Of a stretch of DNA of 64,000 nt, positions 23,242-33,237 are shown in pieces. The translations under genes and the position numbers were made by a program. The stretch comes from Cladocopium goreaui (Eukaryota; Sar; Dinophyceae; Suessiales; Symbiodiniaceae), in assembly GCA_947184155.2 (NCBI GenBank), contig CAMXCT020003668.1:1027001-1091000 (forward strand), given 5' to 3'. The notes under the pieces were generated by a model. That model saw nothing but the letters and a program-made list of their open reading frames with translations. It did not search any database and was not told the origin of the DNA. Each line of letters starts with the position of its first letter. Positions within the stretch are counted from its first letter, which is position 1.

Positions 23242-26200
23242 GCACACTTCAAAGCCTGCCTTAGATGTAGAGGATTTACACTGATTGGCACCAATTGTGA
23301 GGTGTTTACTTTTAGGGGATGGGATTATTGATGGACTGTTAATAGCGATGCACTTGGATATTTACGGAGATATAACTTATGGAATAGGGATGTCATTGAT
23401 ATTTGCTGGGACTGCCATGAAAATGGGGATATTTGCCTATGGCATATTGGTCTGGGATAGAAAAATGCAGGGAATACTGTTGTTCCAACTAGTGGTATAA
23501 TAATGATCATCAGAATGGGAGATATCCTGGATTGATGGTAGAATGGATAGTTGTTAACTGTGGTTTGCTATATGCTTGGCTATGGTCAACTATGGTTAAT
23601 AATGGTTAATTAACCGTGGTTATCTATGGTTTACGGTGGGTATATCTATAGTTTTCGTGGCATATTCATGGGATGACTAGGAGATATACCTGTAGGGATG
23701 ATGTTAGGATGAACAATATCGTTTTATATGGTTTAACAAGGATAATAGTGGGATAATGATGAGATATGAATGGCATATTCATGGATGTATTATCCGGTAA
23801 TCAAACGTGGTTGGCTGGAAACTCTGAAGAAAATATGGCGCTTGCGTTCGCTGCGAAGATCATCGAACTAAATGGATGATAGCATTGGGATATCATCGGT
23901 TAGTCGTATATAGAGACCTAAATGGACTCCCCTCTGGTAAACATACAAAAAACTATGGAACATCACAATTTTTAATGCGTAAATCAACTATTTCTATGGC
24001 CATTTTCACTAGCTATGTTTGTTTACCAGAGGGTAATATGGTTAAGTAATTAGTATCATAATGACATTTCCGCAACAACAGTGAACTACATGGTATGGAG
24101 ATCTAAAGAGCTACCAAAAAATGGCAAGCCGTCTCTTTTCAGAATAAATCTCTAGAGATTGAAAAGAAAAACATATTCCTTGGCAACGTTGTAGGAAATC
24201 GTTTGTTCTTCATATAGATGTGGTGTTTAATTTGCCACTGTAGCGCCTTCGAAGACTAATTATAACTCTAGGATGGAACCCAGAAATGGGTTTGAAAACA
24301 TCTACGAAGCCACACTTGCCACGTAACTAGCCAGAACTGATTTCAAATCGTTTTTTTTTCTCCTCCTGGCTGCTGAAAATTGTCCCTCTCCCACACCTGT
24401 GAGGATGATCCAAGTTGACCGATGAATATTCATTTCATAATTCAATATAAATATAAATAAAAAAATATATATGCTAAAGGCGATGGAGAGAGAGAGAGAG
24501 AGAGATGTGTATATATATATATAAATATATTTTCGCCTCCCTTTCTCCATGTCTCCTATCCCAACAGCTGTCGAGGAGCCGCAAGTCGGCGCCCGTGTTC
24601 AACACCCAGGCGGCTACGAAGTCCCAACCGCCTCCCGATGGACTGAGCCCTCAGGCGAAGCCGGGGTCCATGGTTGAAGGATGGAGATTTTCATGGGATA
24701 ATCATAGGAAAACCATGGGAAAACCATAGGAAAATGGAGGTTTAGCCTCTGGTAAACATACAAAAAGCTATGGAAAATGGCCATTTGTAGTGAGTTTTCC
24801 CATGAAAAATGGTGATTTTCCATAGCTATGTTAAATTACCAGAGGGTACTATGGTTCAATGTTTAATCATGGGGATTTCATGTAACTACACATCACTCTG
24901 GTTTATGCTTTAAATATGTTTCGACATCTATAGTTTTCACGGAATTAGTTTAGTGGGATAATGCTGGGAGTTGAGTGGGATAGACCATCGGGTTTTTTAT
25001 GACAAGTGGAAACCCATGGAAACACACTATCAACGGAGGTTTATCGATGGGAAAATCAATTACCCTCTGGTTATTTAACATAGCCATGGGAAATGGCCCA
25101 TTTATAGATGGTTTACCTATTAAAAAATATTAAAAATGATGATTTTCCATGGCTATGTTAAATAACCAGATGGTAGAAAAAAGAGATATTGGAAGATTTT
25201 CGATGGCCATGTTTGACAACCAGAGGGTGAATTCCTCCATAAGAACCCGCAATGGAATGAGCCATTTATGGGAATGGGGGCCCATCATTGGGGGACCCTG
25301 TAACTTCCATGGAAGTCTTACGGAATTCGATATTCATACCAATTTCAACACATATGAACCGATACAAATAAAAACACAAATGTCATACACGGTACGCATT
25401 GAATGCCCCGGTTTCAGGCCAACATGGATTCGCATTCCGCGGGACACCATGTGCACGGCACCGACGTGTCAGAGAATGCCCCCAATGCGGAGACCCTGGC
25501 AACGGTCGGCACCCCTGTTTCGAAGGGCGTCAAGATCTGGGGCGAAGGAAAACTTTTGCGACAGGACTGCAGCTGATGATGGGAAAAAACTGAAAGCCTT
25601 GCAACCTGACATGGGATAATCACTGATCACTGATGATCGCTGATCTAAGTGGAGATTAGCCGAAATTCAACATGAGGAGATTAAACCCCAAGAAGATAGA
25701 ACAACAGCTTTCTGCCTTTTGACACGATTTCCTTGGGATCCTAGGGCGCCATTAATCAGGGGCTGCTAAGGGCCCATTGTGTGCAGTTCCATGCATCCAG
25801 GTGGAAAGCTGGTGAAGAAGTTTGACGAAGGTATATATATATATATTACATATTTAGATTAGATATATACTGTATATAATATAAAGATATATATCTATAA
25901 TATCAATTGATATAACTTGTGCCTATATGTATGATCATCCAGAAGTAGATACGATTTGGATTTTTCAAACATATTCTCATTTTAGCCAGTTTTCTTGACA
26001 ATTCACAGTTCCATATATTATCTTCTCCAGGATTACCATATATATTTAATACAATATAATATACACAATATTATATATAATTATATATATATACACATGT
26101 AGATACATACATACATACATACGTACGTACGTACATACATACATACATACATACAGACAGACAGACAGACAGACATACATACATACATACACACACACAG

Positions 26201-29200
26201 ACATACATACATACATACATACATACATACATACATACATACATACATACATACATACATACATACATACATACATACATACATACATACATACATACAT
26301 ACATACATACATACACACATACATACATACATACATACATACATACATACATACATACATACATACATACATACATACATACATACATACATACATACAT
26401 ACATACATACATACATACATACATACACATACACACATACACACATACACACATACACACATACATACATATGCATGCATAGATCTATGTAAGTTCCAAC
26501 GTGGTGGAACCACCATAAAAAGATAGATTGGGATGTTGACTTTCCTGCGCATGTGGCGCAGGTGGAGAACATGTGTATGGGACGGATCAAAATTTTGACC
26601 AGCTGGAAGAGCATTTTGATATGGGGATGGATCACGATCCATAAACATCCATAAACCAGCTATTAGGGTACCATCGGGGTGCCAGGGTTTTGACTCATAG
26701 CCTAATAGCCAGCTCCTGTTGAACTATGGAATTTCCCAATCACGCCATGGGTTTCCAGTTGGACGACTAGCCGCCACAAAGAGCGCAGGAAGATGATAAA
26801 GGAGAGCTGTTGCAGCTGAGCAACTCGGAGATGGTCCAAACCAATGACCCTGCAATGAGCCGAGCACTCCCGAATGCCTGTAGGTACCACTAGTTTAGAC
26901 CGTTTATATAGCTGGTAAACGTTTCCATAGCTGTTGACAATGGTGATTTATGGTTGATTTACCTATGATGGGGATTTTCAATAGCTATGTAACCGTTTAC
27001 CAGAGGCTAGAGTTTTTTGAGGTATTTTGATGGGCTTGGAGCCGCCATCTCCCACGGGGCTCCCTGACGCTGTTCCCCTTCGCAGTCCCAGACTTGGAAC
27101 TTCTTGGAAACATAGTTTGGATACAGCTACATCCGAGATTCAGAATTGAAGTGACCAAGTTTTCTTTTAAAATACTGAAATACTGAAGTACTTATATGAT
27201 CTTATATGTATATTGATACAGCTACATCCGAGATTCAGAATTGAAGTGACCAATTTTTGTTTTAAAATACTGATGAAATATATATATATATATATTGATA
27301 CAGCTACATCCGAGATTCAGAATTGAAGTGACCAATTTTTCTTTCAAAATACTGAAATAATATATATATATATACACATATTGATACAGCTACATCCGAG
27401 ATTCAGAATTGAAGTGATCAAGTTTTCTTTTAAAATACTGAAATCCCTGTATATATATATATTGATACAGCATGATACAGCTACATCCGAGATTCAGAAT
27501 TGAAGTGACCAATTTTTGTTTTAAAATACTGAAATACCTATATATATATATTGATACAGCTACATCCGAGATTCAGAATTGAAGTGACCAATTTTTGTTT
27601 AAAATACTGAAATACCTATATATATATATATAAGTATTGATACAGCTACATCCGAGATTCAGAATTGAAGTGACCATTTTTTTGGAATACTTTTATGATC
27701 TTGTATATATATATATGTATATACACGAGTGTATATATATATATGTATATTATGGCAACATATTTCCCGGTGGGAGCATGCTACATGGCACAACTTTTTT
27801 CAACCGCGTTCTGCCACAGCACCGTTGTGCCAAGGTAATCCTATGGGAACCTCCTTCACGATTGGACGTGGGAACAGCTGTGATGTAGCCCTCACTGGGC
27901 TCACAGGTATTAGCGTTCCTTGGTCGACGACTGGTCGAGTCAGGGACGACCAATCCGGACTTCCATTGAGCTTTCCATAGATGATTATTCCCAAATATCC
28001 CCAAATCCACTGTCATTTGGGTAAAATCCATGATTTCCACTGTAACCCATCTATTTTATGGAATTTGGGGATTTTCCACTATAACCCATCCATTCATGGA
28101 CCCCCCCGTATGTTTTTCAACATGTTCAACCACCTCTTCGACTAGTTCGACGCGGTCCCAGGTGTCGCACTGCAGCCTGAGGATGCAGGAGGAACTTCTC
28201 GCCATGGGGAGCAAAAAGTGTCCATGCCCAACGAATCAAACCATTGGAGATTATAACTCTCTCTCTCTCTATATATATATATATGTGTGTGTGCCATTGG
28301 AGGAATCCAATCATAGTATACATGGTTTATGGTTCATGGATATCGGATAGTTTTTTTTTTGGTTTATGGATGTTTATGGTAGATATATCTAATTATATCT
28401 ATTGTCAATCGAACATTTTCCATGGGATTTAATGGGATGATACCATGGGATGATACCCTCCATCAAATGTGGCTGGCTGGACAAGTCCCCTTCTCGAATC
28501 TGGGAAATCATAGGAACATATGGTATTATGGGGGTAAAGACCCTATAACTATATGGGTTTTCCATGGGAAAATCATGGAACTAAATAGGTGATTTTCCAG
28601 CAAACCATGTTGAATGACCACAGGGTAATTTATACATCGAACTTCATCGAACCAAAAAAGATCAACAGGTTGGACACCTTGAAATGATTAGCGGAACACA
28701 TCATCGAACTAGCATCCTGGAAATACTTTTCGGCAGCTTTTCGGGAGTCACTATTAGACCAAGGAGCGCTTCGGTGTTATGGTTGTATCCACATGTTCCC
28801 TACTGCATAGCGACTAAGAGCTTCCCAACCGCAACTTGGGGATGTTGACTGTTATTGTGGATTCCCCGTTTCAATGAGGCGGGAGGCCACAGATTTGGGG
28901 TACCCCAAGGGTTCGAAAATGCATGAAAATGCGATCTGTTGGCCAGATCCACCGTGCCACAGAGATGCCTATGCATGTTGCGGCCGATTTGCATAGCCTG
29001 CCTTCAGCGTTTGGATGTATCAAGGCTTTTAGGCCCAAGCATGCATGACTAACCTAGTTTTGGTGATTTTGGTGGATGCTCCCCCTTTACACAATCATGC
29101 CCTCTTACTTTGTCCGGTCTAGGTCTAGTATTGGCACATGTTAGCACCTGCAGCCATGCCCTGTATTTTATGGTTGAATCCAATTTGCCTCATCCACGGG

Positions 29201-30182
29201 TCATGCCGTTTTGCAGGACGGCAACGACTACCCCACCGTCATTTTAAGTGACACATCTTTAAACGGCACCTTCGTGGATGGCACGTTGGTCGGAAAGGGC
29301 AATGAGGTGACAGTACCAAACGGTTTCTTGGCAGACGGGAGGTTAGCTGCTAGCCCTGGGAAAGTAAAGGGGATTGCCCTCTGGTAATTTAACAGTTTGC
29401 TATGGAGCGTGGTCCATTTACAGATGATGATTTACCTGTTAACTTTTCTATGTTAACTTCCCAGAGGCTAGTCCCCGCTGACAACATGGTATATGAATTG
29501 TATCTATCGTGACTTTGTTCTGACCATTTTTACGACTGCAAGTACTTAGTGACTCAATATCAGCAAGTAGGAAACTTTGCAGTTGTAGGAAATAAACCCA
29601 AAATGGGAGTATATGAACCTCAGTTTTTTTTTTAAAACAACCTTCAAGGGATTTATTGTGAGATTGAATTTTATGATCTTCTAGCCTTGGCAAGCTGAAC
29701 AAAGTCAATGTGGAAACAGAGGGCAGGGATTCCAGATTTTGTTTATTACTTTATGGGCAAAACTAAATTAAGTATAATTACTGTAAGTATAATTAAGTCA
29801 TATTAAGTCATATTAAGTCTCTCTATTTGGACTGTAAAGCTCTGGTGTCCCATTCGGATTTACAACGGCTACCACGGAGCCGGGAGTCATCACAGTCGAT
29901 GATCCAAGATGATCCGACTTGTGCTGAGGCCATTTCCAGGAATTGCAACTGTTGTGATTTTCCATGATTTTCCATTGCCACACATATAGCTTTTTATAGC
30001 TTTTTTGGATTGCCAACAAGGAAGACATGGCTAGACCATGGTAGACCATCTTCAGTAACTTGCCACCATGGAGCCGGGAGATGCCGGGAGCACCATGGAG
30101 CAGCTGTGCTTCAGGTGCCGTTCTCACCTTCATCAAGGGCAAACAATATCCACAAGTGACGCTGCAGCTCAACAAGTTTTGA
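15683..30182 (+). CDS. Casein kinase 1 with in-phase C-terminal FHA domain (gene model)
   Basis: About 21 short exons. The kinase part carries all CK1 landmarks: glycine loop [19 protein letters not shown] lysine (codon 16534-16536), HRDIKPEN (Asp codon 18572-18574), DFG (18882-18884), CK1-specific [13 protein letters not shown] and [12 protein letters not shown]. Length between motifs equals metazoan CK1 almost exactly, so the exons are nearly complete. After the kinase an unstructured tail leads, at a phase-0 junction, into an FHA domain ([23 protein letters not shown]) ending at TGA 30180-30182. CK1 is a Ser/Thr kinase that prefers primed or acidic sites; FHA domains bind phosphothreonine. 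No stop was found between kinase and FHA exons. The start codon was not identified. One junction inside the FHA region is off by one base. Confidence 0.7.
15998..16043 (+). CDS. CK1 exon: glycine-rich loop
   Basis: After [20 protein letters not shown] plus one base. Donor is GC (GCATCT). Contains the ATP-binding loop. Confidence 0.9.
16396..16470. mobile_element. Degenerate family 1 MITE
   Basis: ACCCTCGGGCAGTTTAACAT...TATGGTACATTGGCAGAAGGTA. Confidence 0.5.
16499..16562 (+). CDS. CK1 exon: VAIK lysine
   Basis: After [25 protein letters not shown], then HP. GC donor (GCTGTT). Phase joins exactly with both neighbours. The lysine of VAIKLE is the catalytic lysine. Confidence 0.9.
16725..16783 (+). 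repeat. Tandem repeat, 11 bp unit x5
   Basis: TAGACGGTTCA repeated five times, near-perfect. Confidence 0.95.
17216..17258 (+). CDS. CK1 exon: helix C region
   Basis: After [19 protein letters not shown], then a GT donor. Matches the CK1 ESKFYK helix. Confidence 0.9.
17319..17440. mobile_element. Inverted-repeat element, family 3
   Basis: CTGGTTTAGAAAGTTGGTGG ... GGTTCAAACCACCAACCAG, same internal ATATATGGGATGTCATCC block as the copy at 3371. Confidence 0.8.
17966..18049 (+). CDS. CK1 exon: hinge, LLGPSLE
   Basis: After [25 protein letters not shown], then IDLLGPSLE. Ends before a GA donor (GACCCG). 28 whole codons, phase 0 at both ends. Confidence 0.9.
18286..18365 (+). CDS. CK1 exon: DLFNY helix
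   Basis: After [26 protein letters not shown], then QMIDAI. GC donor (GCATCA). Confidence 0.9.
18541..18594 (+). CDS. CK1 exon: catalytic loop HRDIKPEN
   Basis: After [24 protein letters not shown] donor (GATGCT). Holds the catalytic Asp and DxxxxN. Confidence 0.92.
18720..18792. repeat. TA/TG dinucleotide tract
   Basis: ATATATAT and TGTGTG runs 50 bp before a CK1 exon. Similar TA runs occur throughout the introns (10405, 19015, 25830, 53855, 60760). Confidence 0.9.
18842..18948 (+). CDS. CK1 exon: DFG and activation loop
   Basis: After [25 protein letters not shown], then [17 protein letters not shown] donor (GTCCCA). DFG Asp present. Confidence 0.92.
19555..19641 (+). CDS. CK1 exon: [16 protein letters not shown]
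   Basis: After [25 protein letters not shown], then RRDDLEAI. The SIN and EQSRRDDLE signatures are specific to the CK1 family. GC donor. Confidence 0.92.
20236..20348 (+). CDS. CK1 exon: LPWQ
   Basis: After [25 protein letters not shown], then [19 protein letters not shown] donor. The loop after LPWQ is glycine-rich and slightly different from animal CK1. Confidence 0.9.
20565..20615 (+). CDS. CK1 exon
   Basis: After [22 protein letters not shown], then a GA donor (GACTCT). Corresponds to the STPIEVLCKGYPSEF segment of CK1. Confidence 0.85.
20786..20826. mobile_element. Right half of a family 1 MITE
   Basis: ATTTTCCATAGCTACTAG...TTACCAGAGAGTA. Confidence 0.6.
21065..21112 (+). repeat. Tandem repeat, 12 bp unit x4
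   Basis: CATTTTGGCCAC repeated about four times in the intron before a CK1 exon at 21136. Confidence 0.95.
21136..21228 (+). CDS. CK1 exon: [10 protein letters not shown]
   Basis: After [25 protein letters not shown], then [11 protein letters not shown]. Matches the LRFEDKPDY signature. GC donor. Confidence 0.9.
21758..21799 (+). CDS. CK1 exon: end of kinase domain
   Basis: After [18 protein letters not shown], then GT donor. Matches the VFDWN end of the CK1 domain. Confidence 0.85.
22677..22778 (+). CDS. CK1 tail exon
   Basis: After [25 protein letters not shown], then [16 protein letters not shown] donor. Outside the kinase domain; no known motif. Confidence 0.7.
22866..22902. repeat. 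Dispersed repeat fragment, family 5
   Basis: GGGATATTCCCTTAGGCCTG then AAAAATAGG; also at 54801-54841. Confidence 0.5.
23929..24036. mobile_element. Palindromic MITE, family 1
   Basis: CCCCTCTGGTAAACATACAA...TTTACCAGAGGGTA. Confidence 0.88.
24568..24654 (+). CDS. CK1 tail exon, basic and proline-rich
   Basis: After [24 protein letters not shown], then [10 protein letters not shown]. Ends before a GC donor in phase 0, which joins to the exon at 25418. If translation ran on it would stop after about 25 intron-encoded residues. Confidence 0.65.
24743..24847. mobile_element. Palindromic MITE, family 1
   Basis: TAGCCTCTGGTAAACATACA...AATTACCAGAGGGTA. Confidence 0.9.
25061..25175. mobile_element. 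Palindromic MITE, family 1
   Basis: TACCCTCTGGTTATTTAACA...AAATAACCAGATGGTA. A further right-end fragment (GGCCATGTTTGACAACCAGA) follows at 25203-25229. Confidence 0.88.
25418..25541 (+). CDS. Linker exon to FHA domain
   Basis: After [25 protein letters not shown], then [23 protein letters not shown] donor. It contains an ATG (25424) that could instead be the start of a separate FHA gene. VSKGVKIWG begins the FHA fold. Confidence 0.65.
25801..25830 (+). CDS. 30-nt micro-exon, FHA strand
   Basis: Between ATCCAG and a GT donor (GTATAT). Completes W-G and encodes GKLVKKFDE; phases fit both neighbours exactly (2+27+1). Confidence 0.6.
26100..26472. repeat. ACAT microsatellite
   Basis: ACATACAT tetranucleotide array with ACAG and ACAC variants. 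It gives long meaningless frames on the - strand. In the long intron between FHA exons. Confidence 0.98.
26911..27009. mobile_element. Family 1 MITE, left end eroded
   Basis: GCTGGTAAACGTTTCCATAG...CGTTTACCAGAGGCTA. Confidence 0.7.
27120..27690 (+). repeat. Minisatellite, seven copies of a 79-95 bp unit
   Basis: Copies begin GATACAGCTACATCCGAGAT at 27120, 27215, 27297, 27383, 27474, 27553 and 27639. Each has a conserved 36 bp head, a T-rich block and a variable TA run. Confidence 0.95.
27835..27906 (+). CDS. FHA exon: GRGNSCDV
   Basis: After [26 protein letters not shown], then GLT. GR..SCD is the first FHA signature. GT donor (GTATTA). The phase into the next FHA exon is off by one base. 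Confidence 0.8.
28162..28188 (+). CDS. 27-nt micro-exon, FHA SxxH motif
   Basis: After [15 protein letters not shown], then GA donor (GAGGAA). Matches the FHA V-S-x-H core strand. The frame is open upstream (STRSQVSHC), so the true left edge may differ. Confidence 0.6.
28539..28626. mobile_element. Degenerate family 1 MITE
   Basis: ACCCTATAACTATATGGGTT...TGAATGACCACAGGGTAA. Confidence 0.4.
29217..29298 (+). CDS. FHA exon: DTSLNGTF
   Basis: After [25 protein letters not shown], then DGTLVGK. D-x-S-x-NGTFV is the most conserved FHA motif. GC donor assumed to fit phase. Confidence 0.85.
29375..29470. mobile_element. Palindromic MITE, family 1 (diverged)
   Basis: TGCCCTCTGGTAATTTAACA...TTAACTTCCCAGAGGCTA, in an FHA-region intron. 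Confidence 0.8.
30115..30182 (+). CDS. FHA terminal exon with stop
   Basis: After [29 protein letters not shown]. Fits the last FHA strands (L..G..I.F) and ends the gene. A missing small exon upstream is possible. Confidence 0.6.
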
Positions 30183-33085
30183 GCGTGTAGCCGCAAAATA
30201 GCTCAGTATGTCATATGATTCATATGATCATAGTATGTCCATTCGGCCGCAGCTACAGCCCAACCATGATCAACCATGCCCACCATGTCAAGTGGTCGCA
30301 TGCAGTCTGGATCAGTCTGGCCCTGCGCAATTGAGCGACATGCTCGGATGAATTGGTCCAGTAGTACTTATAGGCTGCAGCCAATCAGTTTGTTTCTGTA
30401 TGTGGCCGAAGACGCAGATGGTTCCGGGCTCAGGGCAAATTGTACTGTAGCAAGCTTAATTCGCGACCTCACAAAATAGACCAAACTATACCAAACTCAT
30501 CAAACTCCCATTATGAGCAGGAGGAAGCGCCCCAAACTTCGATTGTGTTTGGTATTTGCGCATGGAAAGATACTGTTGATTGCCATTTTCAGGCTGGGAG
30601 CCAAGGGGCACTGTTCCCAAACTGGGACCCAAAAAAACCCTTTTTGCCAATTGAGGGGGCTGGTTTTTTTTGCCATTTGCCCAGGCAGTTCAGAGATTAT
30701 TACGGATGTGTCTGAAAATCGCTTAGATCATTATATATTAACCATTATTAACCATGGAAATCCCATTAAATCCCATTAAAATCCCTTAAATCTTTTATAG
30801 ATGTAATCATAAATTTCCCCATGGAAATCGCCCAGTCGAAACGACTGCGAGCTGTGGCAACGTGGCCGCATGAAAACATGCCAGACTTTCCCCGCTGCTT
30901 TCTGCAGCAACTGCTGCTTCCGTGGCTAGTTGTTGAACAACAGGCCGCGCAGCAGAGAGGAGTACGTGTTTTTTCTTCTTTTCAGGGGCACTTAGATTGA
31001 GATACTTTTGGAAAGACACCCTTTTGAAAAGATATGCTTATGACATCTTATGACAATGAACAGGTGATACAGGTGGTTGAAGGTGCTTTGTTTGAAGATT
31101 CTTTGGGCCACAGCAACAGGGCAAACAACAACATCCTGAATTTATTTTGAGCTGTTCCTGTGTGAGATGGAAATTCGGTGCAAGATGTGCCTATCATATC
31201 AAGGACATTGTGGCTAAATAGAAACGGTGGTTGGTTTCAAGGCTTTCCAAGCAGCGCCGCTTGCACCACGGCAAGTGACATATGTTAGCAGAGGACGCCA
31301 CCCAAAAATGATCCACTGACTGCTGCATTCAGCAAAACTGCCCCCGACGTGTGCAAGTTTGGGGACCCTGACAGTCTTCCAGATTTAGATCCTCCACCAA
31401 CAAGGACGTTTCTTGTTTTTTCTTGGGCTTCCCAAGCTACCGAAACCACAATTTCCAGCTCGGTTTTTTGTCGTTTCACCCTTCCATTTGCCGCGGACTA
31501 CGCGCTGAACCGGGAAAAGGCAGCAAGTCACAGCCGTGAATTTGGCTCTCAGTATTGGAAGATATTCATCCAAAGACTTATATTGTAAAGTATATAACAG
31601 TATAAATATATATATGCATACAGGCATCTGACAAAGTCGTACCTGTTTTAGGAAAAAATCGTTGTGCTTTGGGGAAGTGTGTTTCGCAAAAGTCGTGCCT
31701 TTAGCAAGAACGCATAAGAACTATGTTTAGCAAGAAAATCAATATTTTCATCAATCGCGTTCCATTGTGTTTCATTTATTTTTAATGTCTAAAATGCATG
31801 GTTACACTTTTATTGAGGACAGCGTTCCATGCAGAAAAGCATTTAGGCATGACTGAGGCATGACTTCTTGGATACAGCGTTTACAATGGTAAATGCCATT
31901 CAAAAACACGCTAGGCATGACTTAGGCGTGACATTGTCGCTTCCCTGTAGCAACTTGAACAATGGTAAAACAATGGTATAACCATGGTATTATGTTATCA
32001 CCACATTTTTGTAGATTGATTGTATCTCCATCTCAGTTGGTAAAGCTCACATATTTAATTATTTGGCGCTGGGATTGCGCTCAAAAAAAGTGCTAGCTGG
32101 GATGATCCCCATGAATTGTGATCCATTTTTTGCATTGAACACATGGAACACACGCATATAAACCACATAATTGGGCACATTGCTTGATCAAAATTGGTAT
32201 TGATTTTCCCAGGGTGAGTGGTTTCCCTGTGGTATTTACAGGTTTTTTTTTGGTTTGGAGCAATGGTCAGTTTTCACTTCTGCCATAGCCGCTTCAGCCC
32301 TTTGAGCGTTTGCTTAGGGCATGCCCTGTGACATCTCCAATGCCAAATCGGAAGTCCTTGGAGCAATTGAGGATTGACAGCCCCTTTTTGAGAGTGCTCC
32401 AAGAACTTGAGATGGCACAATGGCACCTGTGGAATTTTTCCACATTCCATCAACACCACATAATTGGGCACCAGTAATGTGCCCCATGTCTTTTCTTCTT
32501 GATGCACATGATTCCCTTGACTCACTGTATATATACTAGACCGTAAGTGTGTGCAACGTAACTTGAACGGTATTGCCCCACCCCACCCGACCCAAACCTC
32601 AAGACATGACGTAGAGACAAGGCCAGCGTAGCATCACTTGAGTGCGCAACCTGAGGCTAGTGCCCCACTCCACCCGCTAGCATAAACATGCGTACTGCTG
32701 GCATAGAAATGGGACTATCATGGATTGCTGGCTGGTGGTTTCATCTATTTGTTATTTTTCGGCCAGAATTTGTGGAATGATCCCAACTGACACTCTCCCA
32801 ACTGACACTCTTTGGGATGAGTAAAACCCACTAATGGCATATCTGTCGACATCTGTCGACATCTGTCGACCCTTGGCAGGATTGGAAAGTTCTGACGTTG
32901 TGAGCCAGGTTTGTCATCACAACATGTCCTGTAGCTGGTGCCCGGTGCCATGGCAGCGCCTATGCCATGGCAGGGACTAGAGGCACTTGCGGTTCAGCCT
33001 TGAAAATCATTGAAACTCAGACAAGGCCTGGTGTTGCGGAAACTTTAGTGCCACTTCTTGTTTGATGATTCATTGATAATTATAT
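30183..33085. other. Probable spacer between kinase and protease genes
   Basis: Contains only weak open frames (30276-30479, 30840-30962, 31349-31588). A trans-splice acceptor and promoter for the protease should lie here but I cannot point to them. Confidence 0.5.
30840..30962 (+). CDS. Possible exon, unknown
   Basis: Open frame SKRLRAVATWPHENMPDFPR, CFLQQLLLPWLVVEQQAAQQ. Lies between the FHA stop and the protease; no family evidence. Confidence 0.2.
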
Positions 33086-33237
33086 TTGCGGACTACTTCA
33101 AGATCCGCACCTAGCGGAGTATGGCCTGAGTATGGAAGACGCGGCGCCAGCGTCCTGCCAGGGGCCATGGCGACGCTCCAAGTGGAGAGGGCCAATCGTA
33201 CCAGAGGCCTGCAGAACTTGGGCAACAGCTGTTTCAT
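33086..33237 (+). CDS. USP exon: Cys box
   Basis: Open frame to MATLQVERANRTRGLQNLG, then NSCF plus two bases. ATG at 33167 is a plausible start, though the frame is open further upstream. GA donor (GAAGCC) joins to give CFMNSGLQ. Confidence 0.85.

Noticed and set aside
25149-25619. 156-codon + strand frame
   Set aside because: It runs through a MITE and uses a different frame from the phase-supported linker exon at 25418.
26046-26648. 200-codon - strand frame rich in Tyr-Val-Cys-Met
   Set aside because: Pure translation of the ACAT microsatellite; not a gene.
26100-27690. CRISPR-like array
   Set aside because: The repeats are a microsatellite and a minisatellite with TA-rich variable parts, not spacers; the genome is eukaryotic.
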